This document shows positions 36,197 through 44,880 of a stretch of DNA of 64,000 bases, in pieces. The DNA lies in the NCBI RefSeq assembly GCF_004293625.1, contig NZ_CP033040.1, positions 2,619,001 to 2,683,000 of the forward strand. The letters run 5' to 3'. Origin of the DNA: Thiomicrorhabdus indica (GTDB taxonomy: Bacteria; Pseudomonadota; Gammaproteobacteria; Thiomicrospirales; Thiomicrospiraceae). A program made the translations under genes and the position numbers. Position 1 is the first letter of the stretch, and the number at the start of each line of letters is the position of its first letter. The notes under the pieces are model-generated. The model ran no database searches and was not told where the DNA came from. It was given only the letters and a program-made list of their open reading frames with translations.

Positions 36197-37159
36197 GTGA
36201 AAACAGGATCACTCTACCCTCCTTCTGAGCCCTACGCTCAACACAGTTTGCAAGTGGATAGCCTTCATCATTTGCACATTGAGGAAAGTGGCAATCCAAA
36301 CGGCGTGCCCGTTCTGTTCGTTCATGGTGGTCCAGGAGGCGGTTGCAGCCCAATACAACGTCAATTTTTCCACCCAGATTCCTATCGGATTATATTATTT
36401 GACCAACGAGGCTGTGGGCGTTCAAGCCCTCATGCATGCTTAACCAATAACACCACCGCGCACCTCATTGAAGACATTGAAAAAATTCGCCAATACTTAA
36501 AAATCGACAAATGGCTTTTATTTGGTGGATCATGGGGGTCAACGCTTTCACTTTTATATGCGCAAAGCTACCCTGAACGTGTTTATGGCCTCATTTTACG
36601 TGGAATATTTCTCTGTAGAGCCCAAGACATTGAATGGTTCTATCAATCTGGAGCTAACCGTTTTTATGCTGATTATTGGCAAGATTATCTCGCGCCAATT
36701 CCAAAATCTAAGCAAAATAACCTTATCGAAGCCTACTATGAAGCTCTAACAAGTAATGATGAGATTTCTCGGATGCGAGCGGCAGAAGCTTGGTCTGTTT
36801 GGGAAGGTCGTACAAGCACCCTAAAAGCTGACCCTGAAATTGTTAATCATTTTGGAGACCCTTTCCATGCACTAGCCATGGCACGAATCGAATGTCACTA
36901 CTTTTATCACCAAGCGTTTATTGAAGACAATCAAATCCTAAAACACTGCAATGCAATCCTTGACATTCCAACTACAATTATTCATGGTCGTTACGATATG
37001 GTCTGCCCAGTTAATCAAGCATTCGAACTCAAAGAACAGCTACCACATGCCAAACTTGTTATTTGTGAACATGCTGGCCATAGTGCATTTGAACCGGAAA
37101 TTACCGAAAAGCTTCTTGATGCGACCGATGATTTTATGAAAGTTTTGGATGCCTCATGA
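36197..37159 (+). CDS. pip: Proline iminopeptidase (alpha/beta hydrolase)
   Basis: 320 residues, cytosolic. Removes N-terminal proline from peptides. The oxyanion/HGGPG box VLFVHGGPGGGCSP, the nucleophile elbow LLFGGSWGSTLSL, RGCGRSSPH, the catalytic Asp in IHGRYDMVCP and the His in CEHAGHSAFEPE are all present. A GTG start at 36197 is supported by AAAAAGGATTTTCATC and by the N-terminal LYPPSEPYAQHSLQVD typical of the family. The stop overlaps the next start by 4 bp (ATGA). Confidence 0.95.
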   Translation: MKTGSLYPPSEPYAQHSLQVDSLHHLHIEESGNPNGVPVLFVHGGPGGGCSPIQRQFFHPDSYRIILFDQRGCGRSSPHACLTNNTTAHLIEDIEKIRQYLKIDKWLLFGGSWGSTLSLLYAQSYPERVYGLILRGIFLCRAQDIEWFYQSGANRFYADYWQDYLAPIPKSKQNNLIEAYYEALTSNDEISRMRAAEAWSVWEGRTSTLKADPEIVNHFGDPFHALAMARIECHYFYHQAFIEDNQILKHCNAILDIPTTIIHGRYDMVCPVNQAFELKEQLPHAKLVICEHAGHSAFEPEITEKLLDATDDFMKVLDAS

Positions 37160-37593
37160 TTTGCCTAATCCAACGTGTTTCGCAAGCGCATGTCTCAGTC
37201 GAGAACCAGATTATTGGCCAAATTGAGCACGGAATTTTAGCGCTTGTCGGTTTTCAACCAGACGATACATCTGACAAAATTCATAAAATGTTGCACAAAT
37301 TGCTTCATTATCGAATTTTTGCGGACGAAAATGACAAAATGAACCTAAATGTACAACAAGTATTTGGAGGTTTATTGTTAGTGCCACAATTTACTCTAGC
37401 CGCTGACACTCAAAGCGGCTTAAGACCTAGCTTTTCAACAAGCGCTCCACCGGCAATGGCGACCAAACTATTTGATGAGCTGGTTCAAAAAGCTCAACTG
37501 AACTATTCAAATATTGCTACCGGTCAATTTGGGGCGGATATGAAAGTTAATCTAACGAATGACGGGCCGGTAACATTTTATTTTGAAATTTAA
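37156..37593 (+). CDS. dtd: D-aminoacyl-tRNA deacylase Dtd
   Basis: 145 residues, the usual length. Hydrolyses D-amino acids mischarged on tRNA. Conserved features seen are IQRVSQAHVSVE at the N-terminus, LLLVPQFTLAADTQSGLRPSFS and the GPVTFYFEI C-terminus with the cross-subunit Gly-cis-Pro motif. The ATGA overlap with pip shows translational coupling; pip-dtd pairs are common in gammaproteobacteria. Confidence 0.97.
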   Translation: MICLIQRVSQAHVSVENQIIGQIEHGILALVGFQPDDTSDKIHKMLHKLLHYRIFADENDKMNLNVQQVFGGLLLVPQFTLAADTQSGLRPSFSTSAPPAMATKLFDELVQKAQLNYSNIATGQFGADMKVNLTNDGPVTFYFEI

Positions 37594-37707
37594 CAAAATT
37601 TCGCACAGCTTATTTTTACGCAATTTTGTGGAGACTTTTAGTTTCTCAGTGCAACAAACTGTGATAACTTTAACTCATCCAATTGAACTTGCGTGATAAG
37701 ACTTCAA

Positions 37708-39789
37708 ATGCCCGTACCAAACAACGATGAAATCAAAATTCTAATTGTTGAAGATGACCAAGTCACTCGGCTGACCCTTGCCAAAGTCCTACAAAAGTCC
37801 GGCTATCAAACCCTTTTGGCTGAGAATGGTAAGGTAGGCATTCAAGCGTTTATGGAGCATCATCCCCATTTAGTCTTAATGGACGTGATGATGCCGATTA
37901 CTCATGGTTTTGAAGCAACACACACCATCCGAGAACTTGAAAAATCTCGTGCGGTTCCGATCCTTATGTTAACCGCACTTGATGATGTCAGCTCCATAGA
38001 GGAAGCGTTTGAAGCCGGAGCCACCGACTTTATCACCAAACCGATTAATTGGGGTCTTTTGGTTCAACGCGTAAAGTATTCGCTCAGAACCGCAAACATT
38101 GAAGATCAACTGCGATCTAGTCAAGCACAGTTAAGCTATGCTCAAAAGCTTGCTCGGTTGGGTTACTGGGAATGGGATGTCCAAGAAAACTTAGTCACCG
38201 CTTCAAACTCCGCTTACAAAATGTTTGCCGTTCCCGCTCAAAATGACATGACATTTGAGCAATTCACACAAAACATTATGGATAAGGATAAACTGATTGT
38301 ACGTCAAGCCATTGCTGACACACTCAATGGTCAAACTAGCATTCAGGTTAGCTTCCGAGTCATCAATGCAAATGGAGACATTACTCACATAGAATTTTTG
38401 GGTGATGCAAACTATAGCAAAAAAGGCGAATTAGAGAAAATCACCGGTTCCGCACAGGATCTAACGCGCCTTCACAAAGCCGAAACGCTTCTTCAATACC
38501 AATCAACGCATGATTCTCTAACCTCGCTGGCCAATCGTAACCATTTCCATGAAGTGATTACCAATCATTTGACCGATTTCCCCGAACAAGCGAGTGCAGT
38601 CTTGGTCTGCGACATTGATCGTTTCAAACAAATCAACAGTAATCTCGGACAAGAACTTGGCGATCAAGTATTACGCTCGATTGCCCAGCGTTTGAACCGC
38701 ATTACTAGAGCAAACGATTTTAATGCTCGCTTAGGAAATGATGAATTCGCGATTCTGATTCGCAATTACAAGAATTCAGCCGAACTCAATCAGATGTTAA
38801 ATCGCCTTCACCAAGATATGGCCACTCCATTTAAGGTGAATCAACAAGAACTTTATATCAGCTTTAGCTCTGGGATTGCGACTTTTCCCGATGATGGAAA
38901 AAATGCAGAACAACTTTTAAATAATGCCAATATGGCTCGCGCACAAGCCAAATCTCGTGGTGGAAATCAATATCTATACTATCAAAGTGATATGAACTCC
39001 GTGGCTCAGGACGCACTTGAACTGGAAAATGCACTGAGACAAGCCATTAAAAATGACGAAATTCGCGTTTTTTATCAACCACAAGTGGATGTTCAAACAG
39101 AAAAACCCACTGGAGCCGAAGCACTCGTTCGTTGGATTCATCCAGAACGTGGAATGATTTCACCGGCTTCATTTATTCCACTTGCAGAAAGCACAGGAAT
39201 GATCGTTGAAATTGGCGAATATGTTTTACGCGAGTCAATTAAACAAGCGGAGAAGTGGTATCACAAAGGCTACCCCCTTCATATTGGGATCAACCTCTCA
39301 GGGCGACAATTTGCTCAATCCGATTTGGTTAACACTGTTCAATCAGCCTTGACGGACTTTAAACTCCCCGCAAACCTCATTGATTTGGAAATCACAGAAA
39401 GCTTGGCAATGGGCGAAGGTGAAACCAACATTAACACACTCAAAGCTCTAAAAGCACTGGGTGTTAATATTGCAATCGATGATTTCGGAACTGGCTATTC
39501 CTCCCTCGCTTACTTACACAGTTTTCCAATTGACACATTGAAAATTGACCGTTCATTTATCATCAACTTGGAAACAAAAGAAGGTCAGGCAATTACCAAT
39601 ACAATTCTGGCATTAGCCAAAGGACTCAATCTGGAAGTTGTTGCTGAAGGTGTTGAATTAGATGAACAAGTCGAATTTCTTCGCGAGAAAAAATGTGACA
39701 TTTTCCAAGGTTTTAAATATGGTCGTCCAATGCCTGCCGATGATTTTGACGATTGGTTATTGCAATTTGCAGCCACTTCCAAAAAATGA
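37708..39789 (+). CDS. Response regulator with PAS, degenerate GGDEF and EAL domains
   Basis: 693 residues from the ATG at 37708 (GTG at 37693 is possible). Order: REC (~1-120, phospho-acceptor Asp in VLMDVMMPIT), PAS-like (~140-255, RLGYWEWDVQENLVTAS), GGDEF (~265-425) with catalytic motif RLGNDEF, so the second Gly is Asn, and EAL (~440-690) with GAEALVRW, NLSGRQF, ITES, IDDFGTGYSSLAYL and EGVE intact. The damaged GGDEF suggests loss of cyclase activity or a GTP-binding regulatory role, leaving c-di-GMP hydrolysis as the likely output. The Hpt gene that follows should exchange phosphate with the REC domain. Confidence 0.9.
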   Translation: MPVPNNDEIKILIVEDDQVTRLTLAKVLQKSGYQTLLAENGKVGIQAFMEHHPHLVLMDVMMPITHGFEATHTIRELEKSRAVPILMLTALDDVSSIEEAFEAGATDFITKPINWGLLVQRVKYSLRTANIEDQLRSSQAQLSYAQKLARLGYWEWDVQENLVTASNSAYKMFAVPAQNDMTFEQFTQNIMDKDKLIVRQAIADTLNGQTSIQVSFRVINANGDITHIEFLGDANYSKKGELEKITGSAQDLTRLHKAETLLQYQSTHDSLTSLANRNHFHEVITNHLTDFPEQASAVLVCDIDRFKQINSNLGQELGDQVLRSIAQRLNRITRANDFNARLGNDEFAILIRNYKNSAELNQMLNRLHQDMATPFKVNQQELYISFSSGIATFPDDGKNAEQLLNNANMARAQAKSRGGNQYLYYQSDMNSVAQDALELENALRQAIKNDEIRVFYQPQVDVQTEKPTGAEALVRWIHPERGMISPASFIPLAESTGMIVEIGEYVLRESIKQAEKWYHKGYPLHIGINLSGRQFAQSDLVNTVQSALTDFKLPANLIDLEITESLAMGEGETNINTLKALKALGVNIAIDDFGTGYSSLAYLHSFPIDTLKIDRSFIINLETKEGQAITNTILALAKGLNLEVVAEGVELDEQVEFLREKKCDIFQGFKYGRPMPADDFDDWLLQFAATSKK

Positions 39790-39845
39790 AATATATGATT
39801 CATTGGGAACGCGATTCTCAAAATATTGAAAAAGGAATTTAAACC

Positions 39846-40187
39846 ATGTGCGTAGATCAAGATAATCTGAATATGCTCAAAGAAATCATCGGTGATGACT
39901 TAAAAGAAGTATTAGATGCATTTCTCAGCACCAGCCCAAGCCTATTGGAACAGATTGAACGCTCTATTGCCTCAGAAGATGCTGCGGGCGTTCAACTGCA
40001 CAGTCATACCTTAAAAGGAAGTTCGGCCAATATTGGCGCAACCGAACTACCAAACCTTTGCCTTGAACTAGAAAGTGCAGCGAAAAATGGCGTGGTAACA
40101 CCTGAGTTTTCACCCATGCTAGCAAAAATTAAAGCGGAAACAATGAATGTAACCGCAGCGTTAGAAGATTTTCTCAAAACATTTTAA
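39846..40187 (+). CDS. Histidine phosphotransfer (Hpt) protein
   Basis: 113 residues, all helical. The Hpt signature is QLHSHTLKGSSANIGATEL, with the phosphorylatable His in HSHTLKG. No other domain, so it is a phospho-relay shuttle, most likely between a hybrid kinase elsewhere and the adjacent REC-GGDEF-EAL protein, whose gene ends 56 bp upstream. AAAGGAATTTAAACC precedes the ATG. Confidence 0.93.
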   Translation: MCVDQDNLNMLKEIIGDDLKEVLDAFLSTSPSLLEQIERSIASEDAAGVQLHSHTLKGSSANIGATELPNLCLELESAAKNGVVTPEFSPMLAKIKAETMNVTAALEDFLKTF

Positions 40188-40224
40188 GTTCTGCGAAAGC
40201 CTTTACCAGTTTAAAACATTACCG

Positions 40225-40256
40225 GCCGGTTGGAATTCTTCAAACCGGTTTTTTTA
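40225..40256 (+). terminator. Terminator whose 5' arm is part of an ACCGGCCGGT copy
   Basis: CCGGTT (40226-40231, second half of the palindrome copy at 40221-40230) can pair with AACCGG (40243-40248), followed by T7. It sits 38 bp after the Hpt stop, so the palindrome has been incorporated into, or given rise to, an intrinsic terminator. Confidence 0.7.
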
Positions 40257-40385
40257 TTTTGTAACACCTTTACCATTCTTAAACGTTCAACTGAGCCAAA
40301 CTTGAAAATACCCTGGACAAAATAGTCACCGCTTGAAATTCACCCTATAATAATGCAATTGCAAAATTATCCTAATGAGGTCCCA

Positions 40386-40988
40386 ATGCGCTACGAAGTC
40401 ACCGCTGAAGATAAGCATAAAGCCAAAAACCCGCACCATATTTTCAATATCAATATTATTTTGACCCACTTGGCCATTTCTCAAGTCTCACTTGAAATTG
40501 GGCACGGCAACCCTGCTTACTTTTTATTAGTTCCATTCATTTCGAGCTTATTCTTAGCTTACATTTACTTGCATGGAAAAAAAGTTGCCGCTGAGAACTC
40601 TTGGTTTGTTGGCGCTCATTGGATTCTAGCGTGGCGTAGAGGGCGCAATTTATTAATCGCCTATGGCGTCGCCATTATCGTCATCGGACTAGCAACCCTT
40701 CTGGGCAACCTATTCGGTGGCGGCCTGATGATGAATGACTTCTCTGAAGAAGGAGGTTCAAGTTCCATTGTTGAAAAAATTGGCTTATTCTTTGGTGCAC
40801 TCGTTGTTTTCTTTACCGTGCTTTACAACTTCCTACAAACAGGCATATCAGTTTATGAAGCAGGCAGAGGAATTATTGACGCAAAAATCGAAAAATTTCA
40901 TCCACGAGGTGAACAAGCCAATGCAGAGCTAGGCGAAGGCACCGATGATGAGAAAACCTCTGAAAATGACAACGAGAAACAACAATGA
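40386..40988 (+). CDS. Uncharacterised membrane protein
   Basis: 200 residues from the ATG at 40386 (GAGG 6 nt upstream); 40353 is an in-frame earlier start with no SD. Several hydrophobic helices: PAYFLLVPFISSLFLAYIYL, RNLLIAYGVAIIVIGLATLL and IGLFFGALVVFFTVLYNFLQ. The C-terminus is strongly charged and disordered-looking (EKFHPRGEQANAELGEGTDD). Family unknown to me. It is joined to the next gene by a 4-bp ATGA overlap, so the two products probably act together. Confidence 0.7.
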   Translation: MRYEVTAEDKHKAKNPHHIFNINIILTHLAISQVSLEIGHGNPAYFLLVPFISSLFLAYIYLHGKKVAAENSWFVGAHWILAWRRGRNLLIAYGVAIIVIGLATLLGNLFGGGLMMNDFSEEGGSSSIVEKIGLFFGALVVFFTVLYNFLQTGISVYEAGRGIIDAKIEKFHPRGEQANAELGEGTDDEKTSENDNEKQQ

Positions 40989-41644
40989 GTGAAAATATCC
41001 CTCAGAAAAAACGTCCATTGCCAATGTTCTGGTTGGTCTTTATCAGTTCTTTGATTATTTTTGCGCTCATGTTGCTGTTTCAACCAAACCGTGAAGGCGT
41101 AGATGATAAAAACCTTCCTTGGAATGCACATTTCAATGCACAAGGTCAATTGGAAACAATGGGGTTAATCATTGGCCAGTCCACAGTAAATGACGCAATT
41201 AAGCTTTACGGTAAAGATGTTGAGGTAAAACTTTTCTCTGACTTAGATGAAAGCAATAAATCCGTCGAAGCCTATTTCCCGGTGATGTACATAGGTTCCA
41301 TCAAAGCGGCTCTAGCCCTAGGCATTACAGCGCCGGAAGAGCTCAAACAAAAAGCGTTTGATAACGGTAAAAAAATTGTCATGAGTAGCACTGGCGGCCG
41401 TGAAATTGAGCTGTATAACGCCGACAAATTATCTTTTATGGATTTGCCAATTTCAAGCGCCACCTTACTACCACGTAAACACTTGACAGAACGCGCGATT
41501 CAAATGCGTTTTGGTGAACCTGACCGCAAAGAGACACAATCTGACGGCCTGGAACACTGGTTTTTTAATGCCTTAGGCTTAGAACTGATTATTGACCCAG
41601 AAGGCCCTGAAGCTCTGCAATACACCAATCAATCTTATCCTTGA
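40985..41644 (+). CDS. Uncharacterised single-pass membrane-anchored protein
   Basis: 219 residues. An N-terminal cytosolic basic stretch (NIPQKKRPLPM) and one TM helix (MFWLVFISSLIIFALMLLF, ~14-32) anchor a ~180-residue periplasmic domain. That domain contains ARxxxR-free repeats of the type LIIGQSTVNDAIKLYGKDVE and AIQMRFGEPDRKETQSDG, reminiscent of SmpA-like 'G-x-s...v...lG.P' lipoprotein repeats, but this is only a resemblance. Translationally coupled to 40386 and followed after 28 bp by the patatin gene. Confidence 0.68.
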   Translation: MSENIPQKKRPLPMFWLVFISSLIIFALMLLFQPNREGVDDKNLPWNAHFNAQGQLETMGLIIGQSTVNDAIKLYGKDVEVKLFSDLDESNKSVEAYFPVMYIGSIKAALALGITAPEELKQKAFDNGKKIVMSSTGGREIELYNADKLSFMDLPISSATLLPRKHLTERAIQMRFGEPDRKETQSDGLEHWFFNALGLELIIDPEGPEALQYTNQSYP

Positions 41645-41672
41645 ACGCATATCAATAGGCCACGCCAATTCT

Positions 41673-42629
41673 ATGACAACCTCTTCTCAAATCCCTCCTA
41701 AAAAAGTCCATCTTGTTCTGGGATCAGGAGGGGCTCGAGGGCTTTGTCATATTGGAGTCATTCGTTATCTAGAGGCAAATGGATTTGAGATTTCTGAAAT
41801 TACCGGCTGTTCAATGGGAGCTCTGATTGGCGGAATCTATGCTGTAGGAAAACTCGATGACTACCAACAATGGGTAACCAGCATCAGTAAATTAGATGCC
41901 ATTAAATATTTAGACCTATCTCTCAATTTTAAAAGTGGCGTTATCAAAGGCGACAAGTTAATGCAACAACTGGGTAATTGGATTAAAGATGAAAAGATTC
42001 AAACACTTTCCATTCCATTTACAGCCGTCTCAGCCGATTTAAAATCCCAAAGCGAAGTCTGGATCAATAAAGGCCCTCTGCTGGAGGCCATTCGTGCTTC
42101 TATTTCTGTACCCGGAATTTTTACGCCAGTCACAAAAAACAACAAGATTTTAGTCGATGGTGGTATTCTCAATCCATTACCAATCCCTCCCAAATCCTTG
42201 GAAAAAGATCAAATTACCATTGCAGTGAGTTTATCCGGTCGCCGTCTCAATCAACCTTTAGGCGAAAGTGAAGCACTTAGCCAGACATCCAAAGCCCAAG
42301 ACTCAGACATCGAATCCAATACAAAACTCCAACTCGCTTGGCAGAAGTTAAACACCTTCTTCCAGTCAGATAGCGCCGAATCCTATTCCTCAAATGAAAA
42401 CCCACTTTCCATTTCCGAAATCATGATGAGCATGTTCAACACCATGCAAGACACGCTCACACGTTACCAAATCGCTGGAACACCACCAGACATCCTAATT
42501 GAGATTCCGACAAACATCTGTAATTCACACGATTTTCATCGTGCTAATGAATTGATACCGGCCGGTGAATACTGGGCTAAAAAAGCCATTGAAGAGCAAG
42601 AGCACCTTCTGCACGAAGTGACCTTGTAA
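41673..42629 (+). CDS. Patatin-like phospholipase (RssA/NTE family)
   Basis: 318 residues from the ATG at 41673. The oxyanion motif LGSGGARGLCHIGVI, the nucleophile GCSMGALIGG (GxSxG) and the catalytic Asp in VDGGILNPLPIP are all in place, giving the Ser-Asp dyad of a serine lipase/lysophospholipase. A ~100-residue variable insert follows. The upstream ORF reading from 41592 overlaps the previous gene and is not a start. ACCGGCCGGT at 42557 encodes Pro-Ala-Gly near the C-terminus. Substrate unknown. Confidence 0.93.
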   Translation: MTTSSQIPPKKVHLVLGSGGARGLCHIGVIRYLEANGFEISEITGCSMGALIGGIYAVGKLDDYQQWVTSISKLDAIKYLDLSLNFKSGVIKGDKLMQQLGNWIKDEKIQTLSIPFTAVSADLKSQSEVWINKGPLLEAIRASISVPGIFTPVTKNNKILVDGGILNPLPIPPKSLEKDQITIAVSLSGRRLNQPLGESEALSQTSKAQDSDIESNTKLQLAWQKLNTFFQSDSAESYSSNENPLSISEIMMSMFNTMQDTLTRYQIAGTPPDILIEIPTNICNSHDFHRANELIPAGEYWAKKAIEEQEHLLHEVTL

Positions 42630-42660
42630 TATCTTCCTTAACTTTAGCTATGCAGTCGAT

Positions 42661-42703
42661 TCTGAATAACCCGTTTAATTTATGGCAAAGCCAGTTATTC
42701 AGA
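42661..42703. terminator. Inverted repeat between convergent genes
   Basis: TCTGAATAAC (42661-42670) pairs with GTTATTCAGA (42694-42703), 23-nt loop. Each arm is flanked by the same GTCGAT (left, just before, and right, just after). No T run of note; it probably marks the convergent 3' ends of the patatin and ZIP-like genes. Confidence 0.45.
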
Positions 42704-42712
42704 GTCGATTAT

Positions 42713-44626
42713 TTATGGGTTTATCGCCTTAAACATCAAAGCGGTTAAAAAACCCAATAAGGTTACAAAACCGACAATTGACCCCGCCTTTGCAAAAGAC
42801 TCTGGCAACATCGTTTCAGCAATCACAGTCAACATGGCACCTGCGGCTATTCCACTTACTATAGCGATGTCCGATTCACTTGAACCACTAAAAAACACAC
42901 TTCCAAACGCGGCGCCCAAACCCGTTAATAGCGTTAACGAAAACCAAGCGATAAAAATACGCCGATGTGAATACCCTTGTGCACGCATACTCGCAGAGCT
43001 TGATAAGGCTTCTGGATAGTTTGATAGAAATAATCCCGCAATCAAACTTAAACTCAAAACTCCATGACTAGTGATATGCGCACCAATCGTCAAGGACTCA
43101 GGAATCCCGTCCAGAAAAATACCTAACCAAATCGCTAAATACGGCGCAACATGATGTTTTGGTGGCGCATTCAAACCCATTAAGTCAGGCAACTTATGAG
43201 CCTCTAATGACTTCACCGCCTGTTTGTGCCAATGAGTCGCTTCAATCTCTGAGACCTTTTTATCTTTTAACAGATAATCTCTGACTTCTTGCGCTTGTAA
43301 ATAACGCTTTAAACCCTCTGAAATTTTTGGATACTGCACCATTAAACATTCAAAATCATCGCGAGAAATCTGCCAATAACCGACATCTGTTTTAGCAATC
43401 GCGGTGCTCAATCGAATGCCTCCAAGCAAAAACGCTCGGCTACTAAAGAAACGACCCGAGCCTAAGTACGCGGGTTCAGCAAGTTTTTCCTGAGGAAAAA
43501 ATAACTCAACTTCTCCATAATCTAACAAAAACCAGTAATCGCCCATACTATGATTTTTATACAAACATTCGCCTTGTTTACGTAAACGATAATCAAACTG
43601 ACTCACAATCGCTTGTTTTTCTTTTGGACTTAATTCCTCAAACAGCGTAAAAAGCTGTGATTCAGATTCACTTTTCAGCAACGCAGACTGAAAAAACTCA
43701 ACATTCAGAGTATTTGTTGGCCCTTTTCGCACGATTCGACCAAGCTGATGATATTGCTGAATATGGTTTTGAACCTTATTTAAATGATGGTCTGCAACAT
43801 CAATTGACATATTGTGCCGTTGGCAAAGGTAATGCATCATTTCTGAATTACAATCGGTAGCTTGTGGAAGTGCATCGATATAATCAGGCTGTGGTTCTTG
43901 ATAATACTCTCTAAAAGCCTTTAAAGCCGCCGGTGAACTCTCTAAAAACTGATTAAATGCTTCTCTAGAAATCTTCCAAACTTCAGCATTTTCTCCGACG
44001 ACTGCTTGCGTAGCATTCGGCATTCGTGTAAAAAATGCCATGCGCCCGAAGACATCGGAGGCTTCCAACTCAATAAACGTTTTTAACTGACGTTGTGGAT
44101 CTTGAAGACGAATCGTTCCTGAATGAATCAAATAGAACGCATCATGTAAATCACCTTGTTGATACAAAACCGTTTTAGCAGAAAACTCTTCGATTTCAAT
44201 AAAAGACAGCAGCTTTTGCTTATCCTCTTCGGGTAGTTTTTTTAAAAAGGATAGACGATTAATAGAGGTTAAAAACGCTAACTTTTGGCGCTTCTGCTTT
44301 TGCTGCATAAACTGGAGGGTCGTGCCCGTTTTACGCAAAAAGCCTCCCCAACTATTTAAGTGCTGGTTTAAATACAAATATACAAGACTACCTATAACCG
44401 CCCCTAAGCTAACCTGCCAATAAAGCGCATTGGCAATCGCAGGAGCAAATAAATCGACTGTCAATGCAAACAATAGCGCCCCTGCACCAAACGCCATTAA
44501 TAACGCGATGATTCGTGAGGACGGTTGCCAAAAACGAATAGTCAAAGCCCCAAGCGGCAGTGAAATGGCGCTGATAATACCAATCCAAAACGCTAGCCAG
44601 AAAGTTGCCTGTATCGATTCCAACAT
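42713..44626 (-). CDS. ZIP-like metal transporter with two cNMP-binding-like domains in its central loop
   Basis: 637 residues from the ATG at 44626 (AAGGG 9 nt upstream). Three N-terminal TM helices (~7-83; GAGALLFALTVDLFAPAIA) and at least four C-terminal ones (~495-635) resemble the two parts of a ZIP transporter: IFLDGIPESLTIG and LSNYPEALSSSASM are in the place of the metal-binding TM4/TM5, and IAAGAMLTVIAETMLPES matches ZIP TM7. Between them, residues ~115-235 and ~335-455 are two Crp-type cNMP-binding domains (FSAKTVLYQQGDLHDAFYLI). In both the phosphate-binding Arg/Glu cassette is degenerate (FGRMAFFTRMPNATQ; GSGRFFSSRAFLLGG), so ligand binding is doubtful. The ZIP assignment rests on these motifs. 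Confidence 0.75.
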   Translation of the reverse strand: MLESIQATFWLAFWIGIISAISLPLGALTIRFWQPSSRIIALLMAFGAGALLFALTVDLFAPAIANALYWQVSLGAVIGSLVYLYLNQHLNSWGGFLRKTGTTLQFMQQKQKRQKLAFLTSINRLSFLKKLPEEDKQKLLSFIEIEEFSAKTVLYQQGDLHDAFYLIHSGTIRLQDPQRQLKTFIELEASDVFGRMAFFTRMPNATQAVVGENAEVWKISREAFNQFLESSPAALKAFREYYQEPQPDYIDALPQATDCNSEMMHYLCQRHNMSIDVADHHLNKVQNHIQQYHQLGRIVRKGPTNTLNVEFFQSALLKSESESQLFTLFEELSPKEKQAIVSQFDYRLRKQGECLYKNHSMGDYWFLLDYGEVELFFPQEKLAEPAYLGSGRFFSSRAFLLGGIRLSTAIAKTDVGYWQISRDDFECLMVQYPKISEGLKRYLQAQEVRDYLLKDKKVSEIEATHWHKQAVKSLEAHKLPDLMGLNAPPKHHVAPYLAIWLGIFLDGIPESLTIGAHITSHGVLSLSLIAGLFLSNYPEALSSSASMRAQGYSHRRIFIAWFSLTLLTGLGAAFGSVFFSGSSESDIAIVSGIAAGAMLTVIAETMLPESFAKAGSIVGFVTLLGFLTALMFKAINP

Positions 44627-44880
44627 GAGTTTTACCCTTGTCATTTTTACTTAGATCGATTGTACCCTGTCTGCTACAAAACTCAGTGATACATTTATGA
44701 TAAAGAAACACTCTCGCCATTAAGACTTTAAAAGTTCACTGTTTACTCCGACCTTCTCTAATGGACAAAGCACTCGACAATAAAATCTATCAGGTAATCA
44801 AAAATATCGAATTGCCCCCACCATAACCTGCTCCTATAGTAACCAGAATTTTGAATCATCCAACACTTGCGAGGTTTCTG

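Noticed and set aside
40985-41644. Lipoprotein
   Set aside because: The N-terminal helix has no lipobox Cys.
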